Notes under the pieces: generated by a model
Database searches by the model: none
Seen by the model: the letters and a program-made list of their open reading frames with translations, nothing else
What the model was told of the DNA's origin: nothing
From: Diphasiastrum complanatum
Taxonomy: Eukaryota; Streptophyta; Lycopodiopsida; Lycopodiales; Lycopodiaceae
Direction: 5' to 3'
Assembly (NCBI GenBank): GCA_029204225.1
Contig: CM055110.1
Location: 21,434,988 to 21,498,987 of the forward strand
Length of the DNA: 64,000 nucleotides
Position numbers and translations under genes: made by a program
In this document: positions 27,409 through 40,002 of the stretch, piece after piece
Layout of the letters: each line of letters starts with the position of its first letter
Position numbering within the stretch: position 1 is the stretch's first letter

Positions 27409-27650
27409 TGTTACAAATCTATGTAACTAGCAGTACTTCAGTGACCCCTATATGTCCATTTAGTGTTGGGGGCTAGATGGCAAGTTAACCTTGGATAAGA
27501 GACACCCTTGGGATTAAGGGTAGGCGCCTTTGGATAAGGCTAGGTAAGTGACTATACCTTGGTCGGAGGTATGGAATCAAGTTACCCATTGGATAAGCGG
27601 TACCCTTAGGATTATATGTGCCTTTAGATTAAGGTATTAGTGTCTTTGGA
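27409..27650 (+). repeat. Gypsy 3' LTR start, right arm
   Basis: The polypurine tract AGTTTAGGGGGAAGGAA is followed by TGTTACAAATC at 27,409. The right end of the LTR is unclear; sequence corresponding to the 1.43 kb unit follows. Confidence 0.55.
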
Positions 27651-28934
27651 TAAGGGCAGGTAGGTGTCTATCGGAGGTATGGAACCTAGTGAGGTGTTAG
27701 AAAGTCATTACCATGGGTGTTTTGGCTATTTTTTCTAAACCTTGGCCTCAAACTTGATCCACATCACTTTATTGGTCTTGGATCAAAGTATACAAGCACA
27801 ACTTGGTCAAGAAAAAAAAGGCTTTCCACCACCTCCTCCTAAATCGTAAGTAGTAATGGAAAGCGGGCTCGTTCCAAGGAGCCGTGAAGATGCTTGTCTT
27901 TCATCAACTAGCTAAGATCCGAACATAAATCTGCATAAAGAAAACTAAACATCACTCACACTCATATTACCATGAATTCTAGTAGCAGTTTCAGGTACTT
28001 GTACAATTTTGTAGCAGTTTGTCTCTTATTTTTTGTTGTGGATCCACACTTTGTAGTGTAGGACTACATTCAATTTTATTTACATTAGGATTTATGAAAA
28101 TAGATCTACAGATCTTAGAAACAAATCTGTACTTTTATTAATGAATCTAATTATAACGGGTACATCTATCAACTGGGGTGGGAATCAGTGGAGGTCGGAA
28201 CAGACCTCGGAATATGTAGATCTGTTTAAGCTAGTATACAATCTCTTATTCCGAGGTCCATTCCGACGTCTGCTCTTACATTTTTTACAATTCATAAATA
28301 GATTATATGCTAGATTGTTACCAGCTCATAAATGCTAGATTATATACCTCTGCTCATAAATTTTTACATAAATGTTTATCTCCTATCTTTTGTTGTAGAT
28401 GCACATTTTGTAGTGTAGGAATACCTTCAATTTTATTTTACATTAGGATTTATGAGAATATGTCTATACATTTTAGAAACAAATCTCCACATTTATTGAT
28501 AAATCTGTTGATGATGGGTGAGAATCAGTGGAGGTCGAAACAAACCTCAGAATATGTGGATCTATTTAAGGCAGTATACCATCTCTTATTCCGAGGTCCA
28601 TTCCGACCTCTGCTCTTACATATTTACTTTTAAAAAATAGATCTCTAGTAAACATTGGATATGTGCCTGAACAATGCTAGATTTTTACCACCTCAGCTGA
28701 TATATCAAGATTACAAAATTCTCGCCCTAGTTGATACATAAAAAATGAACAAAATGTGACTCAACACCACCACATTTTTTAGATTCTTTCACCACATTGA
28801 GGCCTTCATGCTACCTTCTTGATTACGTTTGTCCTTGAAATGACGACACTTCTCCACTAATGTTTTTATGAACTCGCTCTCAACAATTCAGTTGAATCAT
28901 AATTTATGTGTTGTGTATTAGATATGTTTCATGT

Positions 28935-28937
<3 letters not shown>

Positions 28938-29026
<89 letters not shown>
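28938..29026. repeat. (GA)n microsatellite at a rearrangement point
   Basis: Pure GA run of about 89 bp. Its left flank corresponds to the right flank of TC tract 4 (10,322) and its right flank to the left flank of TC tract 1 (7572). Confidence 0.95.
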
Positions 29027-29028
<2 letters not shown>

Positions 29029-29365
29029 ATCAACCTCCTAATTCTAGGAAAGTATGTAGCCTTTGTTTACTTCCGTTAAAGGTGTGGTTCAAATGTTTCT
29101 TGTTGGACGATAAGTTTCACAAGAAAGCCCAAACGCCGTAGGGAGGAAGCATATGGTGACATTTTGGAATTAGCACTCTACTATGTTTTTTTTTTCTCCT
29201 CATGTGTGTCTAAGTTTTAGGGTTTAGGGTGTGCGTGTGTGTGTGTGATGTCATTCATTTATGTTTCATGCTTACTAGTTCATGCTACCCTAATTCGTAG
29301 TATCTTAATTTACATTTCATGCTTACTAGTCCATGCTACTCTTATTTGTAGGATCTTAATTTATT

Positions 29366-29402
<37 letters not shown>

Positions 29403-29583
29403 GGTTCCCGTATCATAGTCCGAGCTATTATAGGTATTGAGTTAAAGCTACGAGGGCAATACCAACATATAAATCAATTTTCCATCTATAATTAGCCACA
29501 TACACTAAACCCTAATAATATTGGTGAACACATGAATCCATTGAGGATGCAAAGGGGGCTAACTGGCTTCGCGATTGAGTTTT

Positions 29584-32500
29584 GGTAATTCAAATTAGTT
29601 CAAGTCATATAATTAAAGCGACTCTAGCTTAGGTCCATTTGGGGTTTGTCCCATAGAACCTAACTTATAAAAACAAGTCATATGGTCCATAAGGGGTTTG
29701 TCCCATGGAGCCTATTGTAAGTGACTTAGTTATGCACTCAAATTAGTACGGCTTGTAACTTAACTAAATTATTAGATTTCGAGCTTTTGACGGTTCTTTG
29801 TAAAACAAGAGCCTCCAAGTATAAGTCAATGTGGAGAGCTCATTTGTAAGTGACCACTTGTAGAGGAATTCTACATTTTGGATTTTCCCATCTCTCTTGT
29901 GTCTCCCCATTGTGGATCTTCCCTTTGGTTGTAAACTATTGTATGGAATGTATTATTGAGTTAGTTGCCTCCTCTTGGTTGGGTAAGCCTCAAGAGAGAG
30001 TCTAGGATAGCCACTCTAGTTTGGAAGGGAATGCCTCAAATTAAGGGTTGGGATTCAAAGAAGATTAGGGTTTCATCTTTAGATTTAATCTTAGCCACTA
30101 GTTGGGGGGCAGCCATAGTGATTAATCTAGGGTTTCTTAATAGTATTTTCTCATTTGTGTTAGCAACAAGATGAGCTTATGCAAGAAAGAGTGGATCTTG
30201 CCCTCACAATACTCACCACCATGCTATCCCTTGGCCAGCATGCTTCCTTCCCCATGCTAGTTGTATTAAGCCATAGTGCATGCTAGTTGAGAGACCGCCA
30301 TAACATACACTAGTTGGAGCCATAGCCGGAGGGATGCCATTGGCGCGGTTGCCGCTTTCTTGCCATTGTTCTTCTTGGTTGCTACAATTTCTTGCTTTTA
30401 GCTTGCTTGTTTTAGTGCCACGCTCATTTTTTCTTCCTCATATCAAGTGTTATTGCTCTTTTTTGTGTTTCCTGGTTGTTTGCAGTAGGTCAGAAGCTTA
30501 AGATCCATGGCTTCAAGAGCCCTCCATGGATAGTTGAAGGAGACGCCCAACCAGCATACGTTAGTAAGGCAACGTTAGCAATGCGCCATTATACCCATGC
30601 CCAACTCGACGCTGCCCCGCACTAGAAGATTGCTAGAAAGGCACGTACTAGAGATGGAGGTCTGAATCTTGGTAGCCCACGAACATTCTTCATCAGCTTC
30701 TCCACATCGTTTTTCCCATTTATAGCCCACGACACTTCTTCATCAGCATTTTTCCATCAACGATTTTCCATCAACATTTTCCCATCTGTTTTTACCTTGG
30801 GTATGTTTCAAATGGCAGGGCCATTGTTGATCAATCAGCTTGAGTGTGCAGGGAACAAGTCGTTCGTGTTCACAAAGAAACTATTATCACTGTCAGTTTT
30901 GGCCTGCACAACACCAGGACATGTTGCCTGCTCTTGGATGTCGAAGGGATTGAACAATCTCTGATCCCTCATCCTTGATCAGTGGCTCAAATTGGCAAAA
31001 TTTTGGACGTTTCATGTCAGATGGATAGCCCATATCTACAAAGTTGAATTGATTACCCTCCTATTGTGATGACCCGTGCCAAAATTCTGCATGATTCCTC
31101 CATGAAATTGTCCCAGGTCTGTTTCATTCGAAGTACTCTTGGTTCCACTTGCGGACGAGTCTCCACCAAATGAGATAAGAATATAGATGGCTCTTTGAAT
31201 AATCTTGTTGAAGCCATAAATCTTGGCTAGCGTCTGACATTCGGCCTCATATGCTTTCATTTTCCTCAGCACATCTTCTCTAGGAAGCTAGCGTGTTTTT
31301 CAGTCATTTTTCAGTTGCCATGAACCATTTTTCAAAGAGGTGTTCCCACATTTTTTAGAGAAGTATTTTTCACAAATTTTTATAGCCGTTTTTCACCACC
31401 CTACGCCCATCGGTTTTTCATCATAGCTGTTTTTAGACATTTTTCAGACCTTTTCAGCGATTTTTTCGGTCTAAGATCCACTCGCCCAGCCCATTTTCCG
31501 CACTTGTAGATGTTAAGATCCATCATTTCAAGTTGGGCAAGTACTTCTTTAGACATTTTTTGAAAAATTGCTAAACTCAGTTTTTCTGGTTCATTATAAA
31601 AATGATGGCTAAAAAATGTGGGTGAGTACCTAAAGTCAGTTTTCTTGCCTAGTTCCTACTCGCACACCCTATTTTCATCAATTTCAAAAGCTAAGGTCCT
31701 CATTTATTGAGTGTGCGAGTGGGGAAAGCTTGTAGAATAGCTTTCAATGAAGTAGTCCTTTCAGTCAAAAGTCAGATTTTAGTGCTTTGTAGCTCTAAAA
31801 CTCTATTTTTTGGCCTCCCAGTATATTTTGTCGGACAAAAGCTACTTGCACACAGGTTATTTATCATCTCCAAGGAATCCTCTACATTAGGAAGCCTTGT
31901 GCGAGTTGCATTTGAGCAGGTCTGATAAGAAAATAAAAGAAAAACATTATTTCTGACACATCCCCAGGGGTAAGAAGGTAATTCTGATCAATTTTATCTA
32001 GTGTGCGAGTCATTTTTGGGTGAAATGGCCATCAGATATAATTTTCTTGAATAAAAAAGTGCCCTCAAACCTACTCGCACAGCCTTATTTTGGAGGGAAA
32101 ACACCTTTTATCAGCCAACAATCAGGTGTGCGAGTCATTCTTTGACGGTTTTTTGGTAAGTTTCACCATATTGACTATCTTTTGCACAAATAAAGTTGAC
32201 CATACTCTCACAAGCTAGTATTGGAAAGCTAAGACCTTGTGCGAGTTGCCTACCCTTTGTGAGAGTCATTCTAGAGCAGTTCCACAACTGTGCGAGTCAT
32301 TTTTGTGTTGTACAAGTCATTTTTTTTGTTGAGCGAGTCATTTTTGTGTTGTGCGAGTCATTTTTGTGTTGTACGAGTCATTTTTTGTGTTGAGCGAGTC
32401 ATTTTTGTGTTGTACAAGTCATTTTTGTGTTGCACGAGTCATTTTTTGTTGTACGAGTCATTTTCGTGTTGTGCGGTCATTTTTGTCAAATTCTGAGTCA

Positions 32501-35500
32501 TTACCTCTACCACTATCTATTGTGCAAGTCATTTGTGAGGTGTGCGAGTCATTTCAAGGTATTTTTCACCTTCCTCTGACCTGTACGAGTCATTTTGAGA
32601 TGATTTTCGCCTTCTTCTAACTTGTCAGAGTCATTTTGAGATAGTTTTCACCTTCTTCTGACTTGTGCGAGTCATTATGAGATGTGCAAGGACCAAAAAA
32701 ATTTCTACCTATCCAAATATCCACGATTTAGGACTGTGCGAATACTGTATTCTACCAAAGGTGAGAGTAGCACTTGCCACTGTGATTTTTTGCCTACCTA
32801 CCATTCGAACAACTTAAAAATATCTATTTTTAGATCTGTTTTACACTTTTTGGAGGAGTGCGAATCACCCTCTATCACCAGTGATAAGATACAAAGCAAA
32901 AATGGCTATTTTTGCATATTTCATCATGGTAAGTATTTGCATAGAGGTAAAACATCTCTAAACAATTCCCAGCAAAAACTTTAACACATGTGCAAATACT
33001 CTACTTACATATCTTGACCAAGAATTTGAAAAAGGGCCCCTTAAAATGATCAAAATTGGCCTGTGTGATAAGGTTGGAGGTACTTTTGCCTTAAGGACCA
33101 GAGGCTCTAGAAATATTAGGAAAGTCTAAAGAAGGTGAGAGAAACATAGCAATCTCCTTTAAATTATCTAACGATACAAATTCTTGATATTTTCTCAAAT
33201 AGTACTCGCACGATACTCGTTTTGGCAAGGTTGGCCCCTTTGTGCGAACCTCTTCACCTGTGTGCGAATTCTCCAGAGCTAAAACTACCCTAGTACCTCT
33301 CGAAAGATCAAAATTTGGAAACTTAGCATCATCAATCCAAGCATGAAAATGAGATTTGTCACTGCCAAAAGTGAACCAGTGAGATATCTTTATACTTAGG
33401 CCTGTACATATTCACAATTACCATCAACATCTTGGTCACATATTCCTACCATCAACATCTTGGTCACATATTCCTACCTCGTCTAGTTAGGAAAAGCCTT
33501 AGGTATATGCAGTAGGGATTGCCTTGGATATAACTTGGTAAGGAGCCATAGATAAGCAAGAGTAGGATATCACACTCATCATCCACCATCCATCACCTAA
33601 GTATTGATTTTTTGCTAGAGCACCATGAGTGGGTAGTCAGATCAGCCTCCTCCCAAAGTGGAAAAAAAATTCCACGGATTGATGCACCAAATATGATGGG
33701 GAAACCAACCCCATACGATTTCTTCAAAACTTCAAAAACACTTGTACACTCTACGATGATAGTTCTGAAGCTGAAAAGCTCAAACTATACCCCATGATCC
33801 TATTCGCAAAGGAATGGTATGTGAATAATGAAAAGTCAATCACAGCCATGTGGATTGCACTAACGATGGCCTCAGCTCCTCATCAACCTAGGCCAACCAA
33901 GGCCAGCCAAGGCCAATAGGCCCAGTTTTTCATCAACCTTGGTCCTCTGGTTCTATGAACCATCCTACACCACTTTGACCCAGAGTCCTCTTATCCAAGG
34001 CTGATCGCTCCCCATCCAACACAATAGCCTTTTGTAGAGAGTCAACATATTGCTACATCGTCTATCACCCAAGTTGATTCCGACTACATAGACCCAACGA
34101 TGTACTATATAGAAGATACCAATGTACCTGCTCATTAAGGTTAGATACCATTTGCATATTACAAATAGAGTTACATCCTATCTAACAACCATGTAAGGCC
34201 TATCTCAAACACCATCCATAGATAAGACCGAGAATGTATCACCTCTATGACCAAGCAATTGATATCATACCCTGGAGCCAAGTTTTCAGCTACCGCCTGA
34301 TGAATCATTAGTTTTGTGTCTAGATGACGACCCATTTTTTTATCTGAGTGAAAGTAATTTAAGACATATTTGTCTTATTGCATGCTACGTAAATGCTACA
34401 CATTCTGACTTTGTTTTTTCTTTTGTAACATTGTAGCTGTGGCATTGTGCCAAATTCGATGCTGGATTGCAAGAGTTTGGTTTAAAAGTGTCATGCAATT
34501 CCTTTTATAACGTTATCTGCTACAATTTTTCATTTTTTCTCTTATTTCAAGTTTTGTCCTGTCAATTATGTCGTTTGTTGCTACCTGTTTGTTTATTCTA
34601 TTGTCGTATGGTTTGCTGTGTTTTCTTTTGCAACATCACTATAGGTGAGATTTCATCGGCAATTTTATTCTACTTCTGCAGTTGCAGTATCACACGATTT
34701 GTCATTGGGATATATCTCTACATCTTTACCAATAAATTCAACAACTTTCAGTATGAAGACAAAGAGCAATCAAGGGACTTCAACAAAAACTGCTCAGTAT
34801 GAAACAAACGAAGCATCTTATCAGATTGCAATCATGATCCAGACAAAGATTTGTCTTCCCCACACGATGAAATATGCGCGACAACAATCCCACCACCATC
34901 ATCAATAAGCAATTGGTTTTATGTAAGCGATACAATATCCACACTTTTCCAATTGCCTCAACATGGCCATCACATCATCAATAAAGTGGTAGCTTCTATC
35001 AGTGAAGGGCTCTCAAGTCACATCAAAGGCAAAAGCTATGTGCAAAATGCAACAGACGACGACAAGTGTTCCTACCAACGCCAACAACGATGCTTCATCG
35101 GACAAATGTACATTGAGCAGTGGTCATGATCGTGTCTCAAGCCCATACTACCATTGTTCTACATCATTCATTTGATCATCTGTGGAGGCCACAAGAAGCA
35201 CAAGTCATCAACGAGTGAAATCTCATATCCCTACATAAACTGAAGGAATCTCACATCAATCAGAGATTGAAGTTATGAGCACACAACCTCAAGGACAAAT
35301 GTCATTTTCAAAGGCAAACAATGATGACGCTTTAGAAAATTGTACACTGAGCATTGGTTATGAACAAGTATAATGTACACAAGGTCCCTATCATCTCTGG
35401 TCCACATCCATTCCTTCTCCCACGTTCCCCCATAAAATCACTCTTGAAGCTTCATCTCACTTTTTCCATCTGTGCTTCAAGACCTCATTCCCACCCGATT

Positions 35501-36446
35501 GATCAATCTGAACTTGCTCTAGTTCTCAATTGAAGCACTTCGTGAAGCAGACAAGTCTACAACATCTGCAACATCCCAACGATGTCAATTCAGAGCTCCT
35601 GCCAAGCGATTTCAGACATATTATCAGAAGGACCTTGGAGGTTTTTGACAGACAACAAGTGGTGTTTTTGCAATTAAAGAACTAGACAAGTTATTTACTT
35701 GTTGATTATTCAAAGGCCACTATGTGTAAAAAAAAAAAAGGATCATTCAAGCCTCTAGTCCAAGCAATCTTTGATGGAGCTCTCAACGATACAATTGACC
35801 TCAAAAAAGCTACAACGCGACAATCAAAGTTATGCAAACATCATGTCTTCAAGAGACAACTATGAGCAACAAACCTTTGATCCATTTATTCACCTCCACT
35901 ACCACCCCCATATCTGGCTCACATTCTACCACTTACTCTCATCTTCATCTCATTACCGTTCATTCACACCTTGTGTTGTTTTCATATCATATTCAATAAC
36001 CCAAGCTCTGGTACATCATCCATTGAATCATCAGCGTGGGCACTTGGAAATACAATCCATCAAAGAGCCAACTCCCATATGATCCACATCAACTCTTCTG
36101 GAGATGCTCATACTTCTTCAAAGTTTCATACCTACGGAACAACACCTTAAAAAAAGTTCCACATCTACAAGCTGCATCAACTTTGACTCCTCCAACATCA
36201 TAAGGAGCGGGGTCTTAACACTGCACTTGGCGTGGGACCGCCAAGTTCTTAACAAAGGGGATAATGTAGGCTAATATTCCTTGTGAATATACTAGCCATA
36301 TGGGAATTCAAATTAGTTCAAGTCATATAATCAAAGCGACTCTAGCTTAGGTCCATTTGGGGTTTGTCCCATGGAACCTATCTTATAACAATAAGTCATA
36401 TGGTGCATTGGGGGTTTGTCCTATGTAACCTATTATAAGTGACTTA
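29584..36446 (+). mobile_element. LARD-like LTR element, right copy
   Basis: 5' LTR 29,584-30,168 (same truncated start as the left copy, end GTTAGCAACA), interior 30,169-36,264 with polypurine tract at 36,252-36,264, and 3' LTR 36,265-36,446, cut off after about 180 bp. Counterparts of the left-copy reading frames occur at 31,036-31,272 (minus), 34,851-35,129 and 35,771-36,082 (plus). The counterpart of 3058-3333 is broken at 33,612 by stops and frameshifts. Confidence 0.7.
32289..32478. repeat. Minisatellite, right-arm counterpart
   Basis: About ten copies of an 18-19 bp unit (GTGTTGTGCGAGTCATTTTT and variants), two or three more than in the left arm. Confidence 0.85.
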
Positions 36447-38042
36447 GGTGTTCCCCCTTCCACGAGGGTCTATCCGGCATGAGTCCCTCCTCCGCGCAAT
36501 CTAATGCCAGTGCCTCTTCTCGACATTTTGGCCGGGAAAAGAGTGATCGTAGGAGGAGTCATCTCAGCGGCTGGGCACACGCGAGTTCGTGACTTCCTGC
36601 AGAGATGCTGGAATAGCAGCCTTTGGCCCGATCTGGGACTCATGACTTCAGCAATCGGTAGTTCCACCAGCTACAATCAGCTCACAATCTACATAAAGAG
36701 TGAAGTTTCTACTCCTTTGATAATTATTTCAACGAGCATAACTTCAGCAATCAGTTCTACAAGCTACAATCAGCTGACAATCTACCTAAAGAATGACATT
36801 TCTAGTCCTTTGATGATTATTTCGGCGACCAAACTTGATGGGTTATTTCAGAGACGCCATAGTAGATCTCACAATCACTGGATATAACATTGAAATTTAG
36901 GATCAAACTCAATCTATAATACCAAGTCAAAATGTTTGCTTCATTACTAGGATTGAGATCTCACAATCACTGAATATAACATGGAAATTTAAGATCAAAC
37001 TCAATTAGAGACAAAAGGTCTGCTTCATTAATGGGATTGGGATGTTTTATTTGTGCAATCATTTAAAATTATTACAATGAATATGGTCTATTGCTTGTTA
37101 TGCTTAGATGCACACCATGTCCCCAATGTATTCTACTCATCATTCAAGTAAGTCTAAAAGTTAATTTCTAAGATTTTAGCATTGCCTTTTACAAAGCTAT
37201 AAAATAGCTTGAGTTCTTCAAAGAAGTTTGGGAAAAATGTCAAAAGCAAGTGCCCAAAAATGTCACAAGGAAGATTGTGACATATGAAATGAGAAATTGG
37301 TACATTTTCATCTACATACAAGTTGAAAACTACATAGCCATCTTGGTGACATATTGTGACATAAAATTGCTTGGAATAGTTCTCCATTAGGGGAAATATG
37401 GGCTCAAAATGGTCCCTTTAAGAAGTTTGACTTTAGAGAGAGGTTACATAGAGAGAGAATGAAAATCGGTAATTTTGGTTGCCATTTTTTGAGTTTTCGG
37501 TAATTCCCACATTCTAACTATTGTGGTTTACTTGCTCTAACTTCAGGCATTAATTAGTTAAGCGTGTTTGTAATATAACGAAAGATGAAATTTCTCTGCA
37601 TGTTTCAGCCAACTTGAAACCTTGGTATGCTCTTTGCAAAATCTATAATGAGAGCACTATGAGCTCAAATTTTTGTATGCTCATGGTGAAATATGACGCG
37701 GGAGAATTATGAGTTCGATATAGCCAATACAAAGCCTGAGGTACTGATGATCTCTGACTCTTTGAATGCCTTTCTTGTGGAAGTTGGAAACTCAATGGAC
37801 ACCTTGGAAGTGCGCACTCCTACTAGGTCCCATTGCCCAAGTTGTGCCTGTATACTTTGGTCCAAGACCAATAAAGTGATATGCATCTCTTTTCTTCAAA
37901 TAATCTATGTAGATCTTGCGTTCGAAACCGATATTCAGTTTTGGTATCGATCTCAAGCGCCCTTTCATCACAATTTTTTTTGTTTTCATCCATTTTTGTT
38001 TTGATCAAACTTCTTTTTGACAAATTTCTCATTCTGAGAATG
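36447..38042. other. Unique segment with two pairs of ~95 bp tandem duplications
   Basis: A GC-richer start (36,447-36,650) is followed by two adjacent tandem pairs: 36,645-36,740 with 36,741-36,833 (ACTTCAGCAATC, AGCTACAATCAGCT), and 36,864-36,955 with 36,956-37,045 (AGATCTCACAATCACT). A 127-codon frame at 36,504-36,887 spans the first pair and is not recognised. At 37,837-37,880 a 44-base stretch is almost identical to part of the 1.43 kb unit (9918-9960). No supported gene upstream of 38,043. Confidence 0.5.
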
Positions 38043-39484
38043 ATGGCCAGGACCAAATCCACTGCCCGTGCCATCACCATTGTACAGCCATACCCATTCT
38101 CGTGTTCCCCCTGGTACTGGCCGTAGGCGTGGCAGGAAGTAGGTTTGGCTGAGGGAGATCAGAAAACTCCAGAGATCAACTGAATTGTTGATCCCTAGAG
38201 CACCTTTCGGCCGATCTATTCGAAATGTCACTCTGTCACTTGGGCTGAATGTTCGTTTTGCCGTGACAACCATGCAGGTCTTACAAGGTGCTGCAAAAGT
38301 TTTTTTGTCCCAATCTTTTGAGGATACTTGTCTTTTGGCAGTGCATGGTAAGCATGTCACCATCATGCCAAAGGATTTCGTGATTCTCAAAAGGCTTCGG
38401 GACAGATATTCTGGTCTGAATGTTGATAATGCGAGCACCTCCAGAGACCTGCCTCTGGATAGAACTGACGTGCCTACTACCTCTAGGAGGAAGAGAAAGC
38501 AGGCTGTCCCCAAGAAGGCTGATCTCGAAGGCCAACTGCTTCCCTTCCTCCTAGACGTATCCCGGCCAAGAGACCCGGTGTCTTTCTGAGCTCTGAGTCA
38601 GATGCTGGAGAATCTGACTCTGATCGAGAATCTTCACCCCTTCCACCTCTTGTTAATCGTCCAGCTCCTCAGCAGGTTTCATCACCAATAGTGTTGATTA
38701 CCCAAGAAGAGCTAGACAAATTAACAAAGAAATCTGTAAACATTATTTCCACTTCTGTTTCTGCTCCTGACATAATCTTTTTGTGAGAATTCCATATGAT
38801 CCAGCCCAGGTTTTTTTTTTATTCTGACCATTATAATCAATACAAGGCCTACCTAGCTAACAAAATTGATCTTCTCAACAACTTTTTTGATTTTTTTCTT
38901 CCAGATACACGTAGAAGCTTTAGATTAGGTCCCAAATTTTGTGCCGAGCTAAAAGATAAAACCTTAGAAATTTTAGATGCAATGGAGGCCGAAGTTTCTT
39001 TTTTTCAAAATAGTATTAGTTTCGATTCCCATGGTACAGTTTTTGTAGTTAGTCCATTTTTCATGGGAGTGGTAACGGCGAAAGAAGCCAATTTTGAGAA
39101 GGCTGTCTATTTTATCGAGTGTAGTCCTAGGGCAAAATTCTATTTGATTCCATATGAAAATAAGTAAGCATTGCCTTTTGTTTTTGTTGTTTTAATCTGG
39201 ATTGTTGCATGTTTCATTGCTTTAATAAGAACGGAATTTCTTCATAAATATGAATTTATCAATATTTGTATTTTGGTTGTTGCAGTCGGCATTGGAGCTT
39301 GAGCATTCTTTTTGTAAAGATAAATAAGGAGGGAGTATCAATTTCTTTATGTGTAAAATTAAACTCAGCTACAAATACACATAGAGAATTTGATTTTTTA
39401 CTTCATGATGTCGTTCGAAAAATATCGACAACGACAACTTCAATTGGAGAGATAACCATTAAATCTCTCAAGGTATATTCAATT
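38043..39484 (+). pseudogene. Histone H3-fold gene with C-terminal Ulp1-like extension, broken
   Basis: An ATG at 38,043 starts MARTKSTARA, the start of H3. After a frameshift the H3 core follows at about 38,092-38,430: LREIRKLQRSTELLIPRAPF, VRFAVTTMQVLQGAAKVF, FEDTCLLAVHGKHVTIMPKD. Helices and loop 1 are as long as in canonical H3. One TAG (38,140) stands where Lys is expected. The chain does not stop at the usual H3 end. It goes on with RRKRKQ, shifts frame near 38,529 into a Ser/Asp/Glu-rich linker (SSESDAGESDSDRESS), has one TGA at 38,784, and continues in the same frame to 39,162. A phased intron (39,163-39,284, GTAAGC to TTGCAG) joins it to RHWSLSILFVKINKEG, which resembles the HW.L.VI strand carrying the catalytic His of C48/Ulp1 proteases. 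The usual LDS reads LNS. The Cys end is missing; the gene is cut in its next intron at the inversion breakpoint. H3 is certain; Ulp1 likeness is tentative. Confidence 0.7.
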
Positions 39485-39519
39485 TATCTCTGATATGCAT
39501 GTATTTCTTTTCTAATTCA

Positions 39520-40002
39520 AATGGAAGGTAATTTTTCTAATCAGATTATCGATGGCCCACATATGCTCGTAGCATATTCTCCATCGTCTGATTGGTCCTT
39601 TCTATTTGACCGTCTGATTTCGGATGATCTGTAGAACTCATACTTAAAGTCATTTCAAACTTTTCAAATTTCCAATGAATTTTGGGTCATGATCACTGAC
39701 AATATCACAAGGCAGCCTGTAAAGTCAAAAAAGCTTCTCAACAAACAGTTGAGCTAGTTCTGGAGCTTTTACAGTAGTTTTTGTTGGGATAAATTAAGCA
39801 AACTTCATAAGTCTATCAACAATGACCCAAATCGAATTGTGGCCCTTCCTTGTACATGGAAGTCCGACCACAAAATCCATAGATATACTTTCCCACTTTC
39901 CGGTAGGAAAAGTGTAATAGGCCACTAGCTTTTACCTTCTCTGCTTTATTTAACTGGCACTTAGCACATTTAAGTACATAGGCCTCTTGCATCTCCGACC
40001 AA
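39520..40002 (-). pseudogene. Ty3/gypsy integrase N-terminal and core part, second copy
   Basis: Direct repeat of 12,552-13,035, with the same zinc-binding remnant and integrase core (minus strand) and few substitutions. It begins abruptly at 39,520 next to the H3-like gene. Its C-terminal continuation is at 26,715-27,290 on the other strand. Confidence 0.85.

Larger units (their letters stand above)
26715..36446. repeat. Right arm of large inverted repeat
   Basis: Reverse complement of 438-12,546 at high similarity, judged by eye over many segments. Differences: one TC/GA tract here against four in the left arm, with about 2.7 kb missing between them; one 1.43 kb unit instead of two; and about 370 bp extra at 32,486-32,860. 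The outer edge lies inside an LTR at 36,446, the inner edge inside the gypsy integrase at 26,715. Confidence 0.9.

Noticed and set aside
32289-32478. Possible CRISPR-like array
   Set aside because: Units of 18-19 bp are contiguous with no unique spacers, and the DNA is plant nuclear. It is a minisatellite.
38043-38590. Centromeric histone H3 (CENH3)
   Set aside because: The core has LIPRAPF like some CENH3s, but loop 1 is as short as in canonical H3, the N-terminus starts like ordinary H3, and a long C-terminal extension follows. The evidence does not favour CENH3 over another H3 variant.
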